A DNA stretch of 64,000 bases from Paenibacillus sp. N3.4 (GCF_008017805.1 NZ_VRTT01000001.1:186001-250000), one strand, 5' to 3'. Positions 17,413 to 27,386 are shown, numbered from the stretch's first letter. Translations and numbers: made by a program. The notes: generated from the sequence alone by a model not told the origin.

Positions 17413-19017
17413 TTATTTCACAAATGTTTTTGTACGCAGAATTGCCGTTTGATGGGCAACATCCCACTGAACATCCAAGCCAATCTGCTCTGCAAAAAAG
17501 CGTACAGGCACATAGGTACGATCTTGTTTCACATACGGAGCCGCATCTGTCGTCTGATTGATGTCAGCTTTCCCCACTTGTTTGCGTTTAACTCCCGTTT
17601 GGCCGATAGTCAGCTCAACGGTGACATCCCCTTTAATCAGCTGTACGACTGACTCCCCAGCCTGTTCAACATATTTGACTTCATAACCAAAAGTTTCGCT
17701 GATTGCACGAACAGGAACCATCGTTCGCCCATCCACATTTTCAGGTTGCGCATCGAAAGTAATCACATGACTATCATTGACCACTTTGATCGGCTGACCT
17801 TTTGCTATATCATTCGGCAATTGATAGGGTGTAATTTTGCGAATCTTGTTATTTGAAGAATCGGCAACGATGATGTTGCCTTGAGCCGTTACGAGAACAT
17901 CCGTAGGATTATAAAACTGAGCCGCTTGCTCTACCCCATCCGTTTCACCCGTTTGGATTGTTCCAGCAATTGTCGACACCTTCCCATTCCGTAAATAACG
18001 AATCGAGTGATTTAAGCTGTCTGCGATTAAGAGTCCGCCTTCTGAAGTTACAGTCAGTCCTTTAGGAAAGTCGAACCTAGCTTGTAAAGCGTCGCCATCC
18101 TTGAAATCTCCACCGGCATACAACTCATTTTTCTCATATGTCGGCGTTGTTCCTGCAACCGTTGTAACGGTTCCAGCTTTTAAATCGATATAACGAATGC
18201 GATGATTTCCAGTATCACTCACATATAAATTCCCTTTGCTATCCAGAACCAAACCTGAAGGCTCATTAAACTTCGCCGCTGCTAAATTGCCATCCAGAAA
18301 ATCGCCGGCAAAAGAAGCTGTGCCTGGTCGAATTTGAATAACGCGATTGGAGGATGCATTTAACGTAGATACCAGACCATCCGTCGCAATTTTACGAATG
18401 ACATGATTCAAGGAATCAGCCACATACACCGTACCGTCAGCGTCGACTGCAACAGAGGTAGGGTGATTGAATCTTGCCTCTGAACCTTTTCCGTCTTTAC
18501 TGCCGATAACTCCGTTCCCCGCCAAAGTCGTCACTTGTCCGTTCGTCGCAATCATGCGAACAGCGTTATTCGCCGAATCCGCTACATAGATATTCCCTTT
18601 GGCATCCGCCGCCAAACCGGCAGGCTCATTGAAAAAGGATTCTGATGATTTCCCATTCAGAAGTCCTCCCATAGGAAAACCTTGACTATTTGTCTTCACG
18701 ACAACATCAGGCCCTGCAAAAGTCGTAACTTTTCCGTCAGCTATTCGACGAATAACATGATTTCTCGTATCCGCTACAACAATGCTTCCATCCGAAAGCT
18801 GAACCATACTGCCCGGTGAACGGAAAGCCGCACTTCGTGCAGCCCCGTCCTTTTCATCAAAATCTCCAGTACCGGCAAGTGTAGTTACATCAGCCAGAAT
18901 TTGTCCGCTATTTGTGAGCAAAGCATCAGAAGAAAGGCCTGCCGCCCAAGCTGATGAGCTCCCCAGAACCGCAGTAGCTACGATGGAGGAAACAAGAATA
19001 TATTTGAAAGGTTTCAT
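17413..19017 (-). CDS. Secreted NHL-repeat protein with copper-amine-oxidase stalk domain
   Basis: 534 residues. Signal peptide ends at ...AWA (about 26). Residues about 40-400 hold six or so NHL beta-propeller blades, each with a phrase like IYVADSANNAVRMI or VYVADSLNHVIRKI and intervening GxDG/ARFNxPxG segments. Residues about 415-534 are the stalk domain (VDGRTMVPVRAISETFGYEV, QDRTYVPVRFFAEQIGLDV), common in secreted proteins of Paenibacillus and relatives. No enzyme motif is visible; a binding or scaffold role is likely. It is the third gene of an operon with the FecR-domain and CHASE2-cyclase genes, 34 bases below the FecR stop. Confidence 0.88.
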   Translation of the reverse strand: MKPFKYILVSSIVATAVLGSSSAWAAGLSSDALLTNSGQILADVTTLAGTGDFDEKDGAARSAAFRSPGSMVQLSDGSIVVADTRNHVIRRIADGKVTTFAGPDVVVKTNSQGFPMGGLLNGKSSESFFNEPAGLAADAKGNIYVADSANNAVRMIATNGQVTTLAGNGVIGSKDGKGSEARFNHPTSVAVDADGTVYVADSLNHVIRKIATDGLVSTLNASSNRVIQIRPGTASFAGDFLDGNLAAAKFNEPSGLVLDSKGNLYVSDTGNHRIRYIDLKAGTVTTVAGTTPTYEKNELYAGGDFKDGDALQARFDFPKGLTVTSEGGLLIADSLNHSIRYLRNGKVSTIAGTIQTGETDGVEQAAQFYNPTDVLVTAQGNIIVADSSNNKIRKITPYQLPNDIAKGQPIKVVNDSHVITFDAQPENVDGRTMVPVRAISETFGYEVKYVEQAGESVVQLIKGDVTVELTIGQTGVKRKQVGKADINQTTDAAPYVKQDRTYVPVRFFAEQIGLDVQWDVAHQTAILRTKTFVK

Positions 19018-19051
19018 AGGTCTCTCCTTTTATTTATGTATGGTCAATGGT

Positions 19052-20794
19052 TTAGTTTACAAACCCGGGGCTTAAAGACACAGAACCTGGCAGCACAGCA
19101 GCTGGTACGATTATTTCCTGCACAGCCGTGCCATTTTTACGAACGATCATAATTTTATCCACCTTAACAGTAGCTGTACCATATCCGGTGAACGGTAAAG
19201 TGACCAAATTTTTCGTCCCATTTACCGCAATATTAGAACTGCCAGCTCCGAAATTCGTTACAGAATAAATAAGTTCTTTCGTTTCACCTATAAATTCTTT
19301 CATATTATCAGCACTGTTACTGTCTTGAAAAATCTCAGAAGTTCCGATTTTACCAGCTGGAGTGTTGTAAGATACATTAGAACTATATAGCAGATGAACT
19401 TCAACGCCATAAATATCATTATTGCCTATAAAGTTGCTTAAGTTTATAGCGAGATTAAAAGCGTTCGTCCCTGTCTTGGCTGTACTTAAACTTAAGGAAG
19501 GCGATGGTGTTGTCGACTCGTTCCCATCATTGTTTGATGGGGTTGGTGTAGGATTCACAACTTGATTTTGCTTATCAAGAGCATCTTGCGCCTTAGCCTT
19601 TGCATCATTCTCTGCCTGTTTATTCGCTGCGTCTATCTTCGCCTTCTCTTCCTCTAGCGCTTTAAGAGCGGCGGCTAACTTCAGTTTAGCCTCTTCTTTT
19701 TTCTTAAGCTGCTCGGCTTCCTTAAGCTTCTTCGCTTCTTCGAGCTTTTTGAGTTCTGCCTGTTTTTGCTTTTCTTTTTCAGCATCCGTACCCGCAGTTT
19801 TATCTAAAGGCAAGACTTTATCCAGATCTAATTTTCTGGTTGGATCCGTAATTTTTTGATTAGCCTCAGCAATGATTTTATCCATCAAATCTTTATCGAT
19901 TTTTTTATCGGCTACAGCCGTTTTAGCAATGTTGCCAATCAAATTTTCTAAGTTTTGCTTTACATTAGCTAATTCAGCTTGATCCTTCAATACCAGTGAT
20001 GTTTGTCCATCCGTCGTTACGCCATTCGCCATTTCCTTCGCTTTCTTGGCTATGAACTCTTCGTTCTCTTTATCGATTTCAGCCTTGTTTCTGATCAATT
20101 CTTTAATGACTTCAGGAGAAGCTTGTCGAATGAAATCTTCTAAATCAAGGAATTCGATTTTCAATGATAAGTCTTTTAATTCATCTCTGGCATCCAGCGT
20201 AATTTGTTGTGTTGGGTATAAATATGTAATCGACGATTGTTGCGTGGAACCCTCCGTATTGGTTACCGTAGTTGTCGATACGTTCCCCGCACCTACAGCC
20301 ATCTTGATTTTCCCGGTTTCAGGGTCAATCCCTACGAAAAATTGCGTTCCGCGCACACCCATGACTGCAGTCGGTGTTTCCACTTCAAATTCATCATTAG
20401 AACCAGCTAATGATTTTACTTTAACCCACATCGAACCCGCCCATAGCTTAAGCTTGGATTTCTTATTGCCATCCGTTGTATTGAGGTCCGAAACATTAAT
20501 TTCAGCGTTGTCACCCAATGTCACATCGGCATCCCCACTGCTTAAATGAAGGGTAACCGATGAACTGGCTCCGGTATAAATGGTGTCCCCTTGGTTTAAA
20601 CTCATGCTTTCATAACCATCGTACGTCTTGGAACCTCCGCCCTTTTTGACGGTTACATCGCCGCTTAAGGAGCCAATTACGGCAACACGGACGGTTTTTG
20701 CCTCTACGGGCTTGACCAGTAAAATTGAAATCAAACTAAAGGCTAAACAAAAACTTAAAAATAATGAAATGAATGATTTCTTGGTTACACGCAC
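19052..20794 (-). CDS. Secreted FecR-domain protein with coiled coil and cohesin-like C-terminus
   Basis: 580 residues. Signal peptide with cleavage near VEA (about 32). FecR domain at about 38-165, with VTLHLSSGDADVTLGDNAE and the hallmark TPTAVMGVRGTQFFVG. Residues about 220-410 are strongly charged and coiled-coil-like, including a Lys/Glu/Ala-rich stretch. A Pro/Thr linker precedes a cohesin-like beta domain at about 435-560 (IYGVEVHLLYSSNVSY). No transmembrane anchor is seen after the signal. In Gram-negative bacteria FecR domains control sigma factors, but no sigma factor is near here; the partner is more likely the upstream CHASE2 cyclase, 29 bases away. The ATG is preceded by TAGGGAGGAATT. 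Confidence 0.87.
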   Translation of the reverse strand: MRVTKKSFISLFLSFCLAFSLISILLVKPVEAKTVRVAVIGSLSGDVTVKKGGGSKTYDGYESMSLNQGDTIYTGASSSVTLHLSSGDADVTLGDNAEINVSDLNTTDGNKKSKLKLWAGSMWVKVKSLAGSNDEFEVETPTAVMGVRGTQFFVGIDPETGKIKMAVGAGNVSTTTVTNTEGSTQQSSITYLYPTQQITLDARDELKDLSLKIEFLDLEDFIRQASPEVIKELIRNKAEIDKENEEFIAKKAKEMANGVTTDGQTSLVLKDQAELANVKQNLENLIGNIAKTAVADKKIDKDLMDKIIAEANQKITDPTRKLDLDKVLPLDKTAGTDAEKEKQKQAELKKLEEAKKLKEAEQLKKKEEAKLKLAAALKALEEEKAKIDAANKQAENDAKAKAQDALDKQNQVVNPTPTPSNNDGNESTTPSPSLSLSTAKTGTNAFNLAINLSNFIGNNDIYGVEVHLLYSSNVSYNTPAGKIGTSEIFQDSNSADNMKEFIGETKELIYSVTNFGAGSSNIAVNGTKNLVTLPFTGYGTATVKVDKIMIVRKNGTAVQEIIVPAAVLPGSVSLSPGFVN

Positions 20795-20823
20795 ACAGAA
20801 TTCCTCCCTAGCAATATCGTTGT

Positions 20824-22671
20824 CTATAAATTCCCCATAACCTCGTACACCATGACCGGCTTTTCTTTCCCTTTAACTTTAATTTCGCCAATGGGCTCAA
20901 TCACGAAAAGGTCTTTTACTCTGGCATAGGTTTGCTCACTTATTAAAATCTGCCCAGGCTTCGCATTAGCTTCCAAACGGGCTGACAAGTTGACCGTATC
21001 GCCGATAGCCGTGTAGTCCAGCCTTAAATCTTCTGAACCGATATTGCCAACAACCGCCGGACCACTGTTAATGCCTAGACCAAACTTAACGCCGATGCCA
21101 TATTTCTCAATAAGCTTCTGTTCGAGAATATTGGCTTGTGATTTCATTTCAATGGCTGAGCGAACGGCCATTTCCGGATGGTTATCATACGCAATCGGCG
21201 CTCCGAACATCGCCATAACGCCATCGCCAATAAATTTATCAAGCGTTCCGTTAAACTTGAAAATCGCCTTCGTACATACATCCAAATACTCATTTAACAC
21301 TTGAATGACCTGCTCAGGCTCGAGACGTTCAGACATCGGGGTAAACCCTCGAATATCTACGAAAATCAATGAAATATCTTTGCGACTTCCGCCTAGTTTG
21401 ACGTCTTCACCGGATTGCAACAGCTCGTCCACAACGCTTTTGGAAACGAATCTGCCGAAAATTCCTGTTACCCGATTGCGTTCCTTGCGTTCTTCAATGT
21501 AATGACTGACCAATGACCATATGTAAATGGTCCCTAGTGCAAATTGCGGATATACAAGCGGGGCAAAAATGGACCCTACCGTATAAAGCAGCAGCCAAAT
21601 GCCTCCATAAGCAATAAACACACCTAAAAAGATGAATAATGCAGTTCGACCTTTGAATCTCTCAAACAAGAATATGGCAAGCAAAGAAACAAGAACAATG
21701 ATACCAATTCCTACCGGTTTACTTGTTTCTTTATAAAACTTGCTTTCCAGCAGCGTTTGAATCATATTCGCATGAATTTCGATCCCAAACATTTTTACAG
21801 AGCTGATCGGAGTCGGGTATTCATCCTGCATAGCTGTAACGAAAGGTCCGACAAGAACAATACTCCCTTGCAAAGGCAATGGCTTTTTGCTGTTAAGGAC
21901 ATCTATGAAAGAGAGCATTTCATAACCTGTCGTCGCATCTACTTTCTGCCTCGGCAGCGTGAAAAACTCTGTCGTCACTTGATTTCTATCATTTGTCGGT
22001 AGGACAACATTTCCACGCTTCCACTGCCCGGTTGCTCCATCACGCTTTACTTTATCCTCATTATCAAGGACCAAATTAGCGAGCGCAACACTGAAAGCAG
22101 GTATGTAGGTTCCAGTCTCATCCGGTAGACCGACCGGTAGTTTCCGAGCTTTGCCATCCTTGTCAACAAACACGTTAATATGCGCCATTTGCTGTCTATT
22201 CGTTGTGAGTGTAGGAGTGGGGTAGTCAACTTTCTCAGGTATAAGATCACCTGCTTGCTGCTGCTTGGAGGGGTAGTTAATTTGAACGGGCATAATGACA
22301 TTATGATATTTAGCCAAGACATCAGCTAAAGCTTTATCGTCAGCGGGGTTTTTCGAAGGTTCGGCCAAGACTACGTCTATACCGATGGCTGCTGCTCCTG
22401 ACTCTTCTAATTTCTCAATTAATTGTGCATAAGTCGAACGGTCCCACGGAAATTTACCGATGGCCGAGAGCGATTTATCATCAATTTTAACAATCTTGAT
22501 CCGATCATCCGGCTGGCGCTCTTCAACCGACTTGGCTTTACGCATATTATCCTGCAGGGGATCCTCCAAAAAATAAAACAAACCGCTAGAATTCACCGTG
22601 TAGAAATATGTCGATAAAGCTAACAAGACAAGCCCAGCGGTCAAAGTTTGAATCCACTTCATCTTACCCAT
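20824..22671 (-). CDS. CHASE2-domain transmembrane adenylate cyclase (class III)
   Basis: 615 residues, started at the ATG with GGGAGGATCTT upstream rather than the in-frame ATG 57 bases earlier. One N-terminal helix (about 8-27), an extracellular CHASE2 domain (about 40-330, with PDDRIKIVKIDDKSL and IGIDVVLAEP), three clustered helices (about 338-415), then a class III cyclase domain (about 445-605). The two metal-binding Asp are in IFVDIRGFTPMSE and FIGDGVMAMFG. The adenine-selecting Lys (LDKFIGDG) and Asp (LDYTAIGDTVN) and the catalytic Asn/Arg (NLSARLE) are present, so it should make cAMP. First gene of the operon with FecR and NHL proteins, suggesting envelope sensing. Confidence 0.9.
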   Translation of the reverse strand: MGKMKWIQTLTAGLVLLALSTYFYTVNSSGLFYFLEDPLQDNMRKAKSVEERQPDDRIKIVKIDDKSLSAIGKFPWDRSTYAQLIEKLEESGAAAIGIDVVLAEPSKNPADDKALADVLAKYHNVIMPVQINYPSKQQQAGDLIPEKVDYPTPTLTTNRQQMAHINVFVDKDGKARKLPVGLPDETGTYIPAFSVALANLVLDNEDKVKRDGATGQWKRGNVVLPTNDRNQVTTEFFTLPRQKVDATTGYEMLSFIDVLNSKKPLPLQGSIVLVGPFVTAMQDEYPTPISSVKMFGIEIHANMIQTLLESKFYKETSKPVGIGIIVLVSLLAIFLFERFKGRTALFIFLGVFIAYGGIWLLLYTVGSIFAPLVYPQFALGTIYIWSLVSHYIEERKERNRVTGIFGRFVSKSVVDELLQSGEDVKLGGSRKDISLIFVDIRGFTPMSERLEPEQVIQVLNEYLDVCTKAIFKFNGTLDKFIGDGVMAMFGAPIAYDNHPEMAVRSAIEMKSQANILEQKLIEKYGIGVKFGLGINSGPAVVGNIGSEDLRLDYTAIGDTVNLSARLEANAKPGQILISEQTYARVKDLFVIEPIGEIKVKGKEKPVMVYEVMGNL

Positions 22672-22699
22672 AAGATCCTCCCTTATGATTACTAGATTC

Positions 22700-22728
22700 A
22701 TTGTAAGATGGCACGTACGAAATGGCAA
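22700..22728 (-). promoter_or_regulatory. Sigma-A promoter of the CHASE2 operon
   Basis: Minus-strand -35 TTGCCA (22723-22728), 17-base spacer, -10 TACAAT (22700-22705), about 28 bases before the start codon. Confidence 0.55.
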
Positions 22729-22762
22729 TGAAATGTTACAATTTAATACAAATTGTATCGAG

Positions 22763-22799
22763 AAAAGAGCCCGATCCCTTGGCAGGAACCGAGCTCTTT
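22763..22799 (-). terminator. Terminator after the ferredoxin gene
   Basis: Hairpin AAAGAGCTCGGTTCC / GGGATCGGGCTCTTTTC on the minus strand, 43 bases below the ferredoxin stop. Confidence 0.75.
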
Positions 22800-22842
22800 C
22801 GACATTCTGTGAATGACTTCACAAAATTGCGGTTGGATATGA

Positions 22843-23090
<248 letters not shown>

Positions 23091-23110
23091 TCAACTGTTC
23101 CTCATGTTAA

Positions 23111-23139
23111 AATATAATATAAAAATGGACAAAGTTCAA
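23111..23139 (-). promoter_or_regulatory. Sigma-A promoter of the ferredoxin gene
   Basis: Minus-strand -35 TTGAAC (23134-23139), 17-base spacer, -10 TATATT (23111-23116), immediately below the mobB stop. Confidence 0.6.
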
Positions 23140-23142
23140 ACG

Positions 23143-23640
23143 CTAAAATGGACTAACCACAAAAAATTGTTCCACAAAATCTGCAACAGAACAAATATCA
23201 TTCAAATCCAGAGCTATATATTCCAAATGATGGTTATTCAAGTCAGTTGCGATGGCAACTGGCTTCGGATCAAGCCTAGGAATAATCTCACTCTGCTCTA
23301 TCGTACGAAAAACAGCAATCTTTGGATGCTTTTCCATCTTAAATCCCTCAACAAAAATGTAGTCTACATGCGTGTATGCTTTTAGTTCCTCTTGAAGGTC
23401 AGTGTTTTGCTGTTTCACAACATGATTAACCTGGTTAGGGGATATGGTAACAACAGCATCCGCGCCAGCCTCTATGAAGAGAGTCGAGTCTGCACCTGCT
23501 GCTTCTTTATAATGTCCATGCGCATCATGTTTAATAACCGCAACACGAAAGCCGCGCCGCTTCATCTCGACAACTAATTGGGTGACCAGCGTTGTTTTAC
23601 CACTTCCTGAATATCCAGCAAAGCCCATGCAGTAAGCCAT
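23143..23640 (-). CDS. mobB: Molybdopterin-guanine dinucleotide biosynthesis adapter MobB
   Basis: 165 residues with the Walker A motif GYSGSGKTTLVTQL at the N-terminus, VIKHDAHGH, and the family phrase DYIFVEGFKMEKHPKIAVFR. MobB binds GTP and assists MobA in attaching GMP to molybdopterin. MobA and other moa/moe genes are not in the window. It starts 9 bases below dinB, so the two unrelated genes are probably co-transcribed. Length is normal. Confidence 0.9.
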   Translation of the reverse strand: MAYCMGFAGYSGSGKTTLVTQLVVEMKRRGFRVAVIKHDAHGHYKEAAGADSTLFIEAGADAVVTISPNQVNHVVKQQNTDLQEELKAYTHVDYIFVEGFKMEKHPKIAVFRTIEQSEIIPRLDPKPVAIATDLNNHHLEYIALDLNDICSVADFVEQFFVVSPF

Positions 23641-23649
23641 TATACTTCT

Positions 23650-24945
23650 CTACTCCTCTTCCTTATGAAGGGGATTGTTCCGCAAATGATCCATTTGCAG
23701 GGATGTCCCCCTTGCCTTATGGTTGCGTATTAAAGCTGAAGGATCATTTCCCATCATTCCAGCAGTCAGAATCGCGTTTTCCCCGAACTTATCGCGAAGA
23801 CCGTCCATAATGCGGTTCAATTGTTCTCTCTGGGGCTGCTTTTCATAATTGAAAAGATCCAATTGCACGAAGGTTTCTTCTTTCATCGTTAAGTTTTGCA
23901 AGGTAATGCCCAGCAATCGCACTGGATTGCCATCCTCCCAGTGGTGGTCATATAAGTCACAAGAGGTTCGAAAAATATCATCCATGTGCTCGGTTGGCGT
24001 AGGTAATGTTACTGATCGCGTTATGGTTCTCATATCCGGGTCACGGATCGTAATTTGGATGGTCGAGGACATCAAATCCTGCTTGCGCAATCTTCTAGCC
24101 ACTTGGTCTGCCAGATTCAGAAAAACACGGTGAATGTCTTTTCTATCTGAAAAGTCTCGTGGCAGCGTAGTGGTGTGACCAATAGACTTACTTTGCTCCT
24201 GCTCCGGATTAACCAAAGAATGATCAATCCCATTGGCGGAACGTTTCAAATGAGCGCCCATAATCCCAAAATGCTTACTGAGCAGATCATCATTGCCAAC
24301 GGCGAGCTGTCCTATGGTATGAATACTCAGTCTTGTTAGCTTATCTGCTGTTTTTTTACCAATCCCATATAAATAATTACAAGGTTTATCCCATAGAACT
24401 GTGGGAACATCCCGCAGTCGGAGAACTGAAATCCCGTTTGGCTTTTTCATATCAGAACCCATCTTAGCCAGCAATTTATTGGGGGCTACGCCAATTGAAC
24501 AGGGCAGATTTAACTCTTTCATAATTTGCTGTTGAATCGTAGAAGCAATTTCCAGCGGTGTGCCGAACTGCTTGGACCCTGTTATATCGACAAAACACTC
24601 ATCAATAGACATAGATTCTACCAAAGGTGAATAGCTATAAGCAATCTGCATGAAACGTCTGGAGAAGCTGCGATATAGATCAAAATCAGGGGAAATTAGA
24701 ATTAAATCCGGACACAGTTGCAGCGCTTGCTTTACCTGCATCCCTGTCTTTATGCCCTTCGCTCGTGCTGTATAAGATGAAGTAACAATAATCCCCCGGC
24801 GAAGCTCGACACTACCGGCAACAGCTATAGGCTTCCCTTTGTATAATTCAGGTTCCACGGCTTCATGAACGGAGCAATAGAACGCATTCATATCAATGTG
24901 TAAAATGACTCTGCCTTGCTTGGGATAATGATGTTGAACCGACAT
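23650..24945 (-). CDS. dinB: DNA polymerase IV (Y family)
   Basis: 431 residues. Catalytic motifs are HIDMNAFYCSVHEA (first metal Asp) and SIDECFVDITG (Asp-Glu pair). A helix-hairpin-helix follows (YLYGIGKKTADKLTRLSIHTIGQL), then the little-finger domain. The beta-clamp-binding motif QLDLFNYE occurs near residue 372, as in other DinB proteins. It is a low-fidelity translesion polymerase. A clear LexA (GAAC-N4-GTTC type) operator was not found in the 200-base upstream region, so SOS control is not supported by the sequence. The region 24946-25165 between dinB and cimA otherwise shows no feature. Confidence 0.92.
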   Translation of the reverse strand: MSVQHHYPKQGRVILHIDMNAFYCSVHEAVEPELYKGKPIAVAGSVELRRGIIVTSSYTARAKGIKTGMQVKQALQLCPDLILISPDFDLYRSFSRRFMQIAYSYSPLVESMSIDECFVDITGSKQFGTPLEIASTIQQQIMKELNLPCSIGVAPNKLLAKMGSDMKKPNGISVLRLRDVPTVLWDKPCNYLYGIGKKTADKLTRLSIHTIGQLAVGNDDLLSKHFGIMGAHLKRSANGIDHSLVNPEQEQSKSIGHTTTLPRDFSDRKDIHRVFLNLADQVARRLRKQDLMSSTIQITIRDPDMRTITRSVTLPTPTEHMDDIFRTSCDLYDHHWEDGNPVRLLGITLQNLTMKEETFVQLDLFNYEKQPQREQLNRIMDGLRDKFGENAILTAGMMGNDPSALIRNHKARGTSLQMDHLRNNPLHKEEE

Positions 24946-25165
24946 CCTTCACATCCCCTCCCATTCGTAAAGCTGCGTTGTATGTGAGCCAATTTCAGCA
25001 TACAAAAAATCACACCTTCAAGCAAACGTATTTTTGCGTTATGGTGTCCTTACAAATGAAATTATGTTATAGTTATTCATTATACATTGACGCTTTAAAG
25101 CAAGCACTAACACCATTAATGAACACAAATCAAAGTTAGTTTGCCAGCTTTTGAAGGAGGAACCC

Positions 25166-26785
25166 ATGCCAACATCAGTCAAAATCTTCGATACAACACT
25201 ACGAGACGGTACGCAAGGAGAAGGCATAAGCTTATCCGTCGAGGATAAAATCAAAATTGCTCGCAAGCTCGACGAGCTTGGAGTTCATTATATTGAAGGC
25301 GGATGGCCGGGCAGCAACAGCAAAGATATTGAATTTTTTGAGCGTACTCGAAACATGTCATTTGCCAATGCCAAAATCGCTGCTTTTGGAAGCACCAGAC
25401 GCAAAGACTCCCAAGCTTCAGAAGATATTAATTTGAACAGACTGGTGGAATCAGGAGCTCAAGTGGCGACCATCTTCGGCAAGTCTTGGGACTTCCACGT
25501 TCATACCGCCATTCAAACTACGTTGGAAGAGAATTTGGCCATGATTTATGACTCTGTTCTTTTCCTGAAAAATAGCGGCCTTGAAGTGATTTACGATGCC
25601 GAACATTTCTTTGACGGATACAAGAACAATCCCGAATACGCCTTGCAAACGATCCAAAAGGCGCAAGAAGCCGGAGCAGATTGGATCGTTCTGTGTGATA
25701 CGAACGGCGGTTCCTTGCCGGAAGAAATAACAGCTATCGTCACAGCGGTAAAACTACACATCACCACACCTGTTGGCATACATGCTCATAACGACTGTGA
25801 ACTTGGCGTGGCTAATAGCCTCGCCGCTGTCCAAGCAGGCGCAAGACAAGTCCAAGGCACAATCAATGGGTACGGCGAACGTTGCGGCAACGCAAACTTA
25901 AGCTCCATCATCCCTAATCTTCAATTGAAGCTTGGCTATGAGGTTATAACTGTCGAACAGTTGCAATCGTTAACACCTGTTTCCCGCTACATCAGTGAAA
26001 TAGCCAATATGCATATGCCCGTTAATCAACCTTATGTCGGTAATGCGGCATTTGCACACAAAGGCGGCATTCACGTATCCGCAATTCTCAAGGATGCCAG
26101 TACGTATGAGCATACCAAGCCTGAGAATGTCGGCAACAAGCAACGCGTGCTCGTTTCAGAGCTTGCCGGACAGAGCAATGTGCTTGTGAAGGCACAAGAG
26201 CTGAACCTTGATTTCAACAAAGAGCATCAGAAAACCAAAGAGGTTATTGAGAAAATCAAAAATCTTGAGCACCAGGGCTACCAGTTTGAAGGGGCCGACG
26301 CAACTCTCGAATTACTGCTTCGTGAGGCTTTCGAAGGACTTGAAGAAATTTTTACCTTGGAATCGTTCAAAATGCTTGTTGAGAAGTCAGCGAACCATGC
26401 TGTCGTTTCCGAAGCCATCGTCAAAGTAAAAGTACATGGCGAAACGATTTACACCGCGGCAGAAGGCAATGGTCCTGTTAATGCACTTGACAATGCCTTA
26501 CGCAAGGCGCTTATCCAATATTATCCCGATATTCAAAACATACATTTATCCGATTACAAAGTACGTGTACTTGATGAGAAGGATGCTACGGCCGGTAAAG
26601 TTAGAGTTTTAATGGAAACGACCGACTTTAACAGCACTTGGAACACACTTGGCGTATCCAGCAATATCATCGAAGCAAGCTGGTATGCTCTTGTAGACAG
26701 CTTGCGCTATGCTCTAATCGGCAGGCAACGCATAGAACCAGCGTCCAAAGATCAACAAGGACGACTTGGCTTAGTCAATCATTAA
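25166..26785 (+). CDS. cimA: (R)-Citramalate synthase
   Basis: 539 residues from ATG 25166; the TTG 15 bases earlier contains the ribosome site AAGGAGGAA and is not the start. TIM-barrel motifs of the isopropylmalate/citramalate synthase family are KIFDTTLRDGTQGEG, GIHAHNDCELGVANS (metal-binding HxH) and INGYGERCGNANL. The C-terminal part (about 400-520) is the LeuA-type allosteric dimerisation domain. The pattern matches CimA-type enzymes, which condense acetyl-CoA and pyruvate to citramalate, a threonine-independent route to isoleucine. LeuA proper is not excluded, but the N-terminus favours CimA. Single gene with its own terminator. Confidence 0.87.
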   Translation: MPTSVKIFDTTLRDGTQGEGISLSVEDKIKIARKLDELGVHYIEGGWPGSNSKDIEFFERTRNMSFANAKIAAFGSTRRKDSQASEDINLNRLVESGAQVATIFGKSWDFHVHTAIQTTLEENLAMIYDSVLFLKNSGLEVIYDAEHFFDGYKNNPEYALQTIQKAQEAGADWIVLCDTNGGSLPEEITAIVTAVKLHITTPVGIHAHNDCELGVANSLAAVQAGARQVQGTINGYGERCGNANLSSIIPNLQLKLGYEVITVEQLQSLTPVSRYISEIANMHMPVNQPYVGNAAFAHKGGIHVSAILKDASTYEHTKPENVGNKQRVLVSELAGQSNVLVKAQELNLDFNKEHQKTKEVIEKIKNLEHQGYQFEGADATLELLLREAFEGLEEIFTLESFKMLVEKSANHAVVSEAIVKVKVHGETIYTAAEGNGPVNALDNALRKALIQYYPDIQNIHLSDYKVRVLDEKDATAGKVRVLMETTDFNSTWNTLGVSSNIIEASWYALVDSLRYALIGRQRIEPASKDQQGRLGLVNH

Positions 26786-26798
26786 TCTTAGCAATAAA

Positions 26799-26847
26799 CA
26801 TAAGCTGCATGGAAAACGCGCTGTTTCGCGTTCCATGCAGCTTATTT
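26799..26847 (+). terminator. Bidirectional terminator between cimA and the ResA-like gene
   Basis: Long hairpin ATAAGCTGCATGGAAAACGCG / CGCGTTCCATGCAGCTTAT with T-rich 3' sides on both strands. It ends cimA (plus) and the ResA-like gene (minus, stop at 26850). Confidence 0.88.
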
Positions 26848-26849
26848 AT

Positions 26850-27386
26850 TTACCCTTTAATCAGATTCTCTATCCTCTTGTCCAAATCTTTAGCAGACAG
26901 CACATGAATGACCTCGCGGATAACTCCGTTTTTATCTATCAAGAAACTGGTTGGAATCGCCACTACACGGTATGTATCCGCATTAGTTCCTTGCTTATCC
27001 AACATCACAGGAAATGGATATTGATACCGCTCCACAAACTTCTTAATATTCTCTAGCTTATCCCCCGGCGTTACATTGACCGCATACAGATCAAACTGAC
27101 CTTGATATTTATTGTAAACACGAACAAGATCCGGCGCCTCTTCCTCACACGGACCGCACCAGGATGCCCAGAAATTAACTAACAACGGCTTCTCCCGCGG
27201 CCCTCCTATGACATAATCGTTGCCATCCAAACCTTTCAGCGTAAAATTAGGCGCTAAGAAATTCACCTTAGGGGCTTGCTCCGTAGGCAAAAGCGTTTCT
27301 TTATGGGCATTCCGGGCATTTTGGTAAACGGCAAAACCAGCCAGGAAAACGACAAGAACGAGTATCATCATATTTTTTCTCAACAA
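26850..27386 (-). CDS. ResA/TlpA-like thiol-disulfide oxidoreductase
   Basis: 178 residues: an N-terminal membrane anchor (about 5-22) and a TlpA-type thioredoxin domain outside the membrane. The active site is FWASWCGPCEEEAPDL, and cis-Pro lies in AIPTSFLIDKNG. Proteins of this type reduce apocytochrome c or other exported disulfide proteins. The usual resBC neighbours are absent, so the exact substrate is not known. Monocistronic, convergent with cimA. Confidence 0.87.
   Translation of the reverse strand: MLRKNMMILVLVVFLAGFAVYQNARNAHKETLLPTEQAPKVNFLAPNFTLKGLDGNDYVIGGPREKPLLVNFWASWCGPCEEEAPDLVRVYNKYQGQFDLYAVNVTPGDKLENIKKFVERYQYPFPVMLDKQGTNADTYRVVAIPTSFLIDKNGVIREVIHVLSAKDLDKRIENLIKG

Noticed and set aside
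24946..25165. LexA operator for dinB
   Set aside because: No GAAC-N4-GTTC match; an AACG...CGTT-like repeat near 25025 does not fit.
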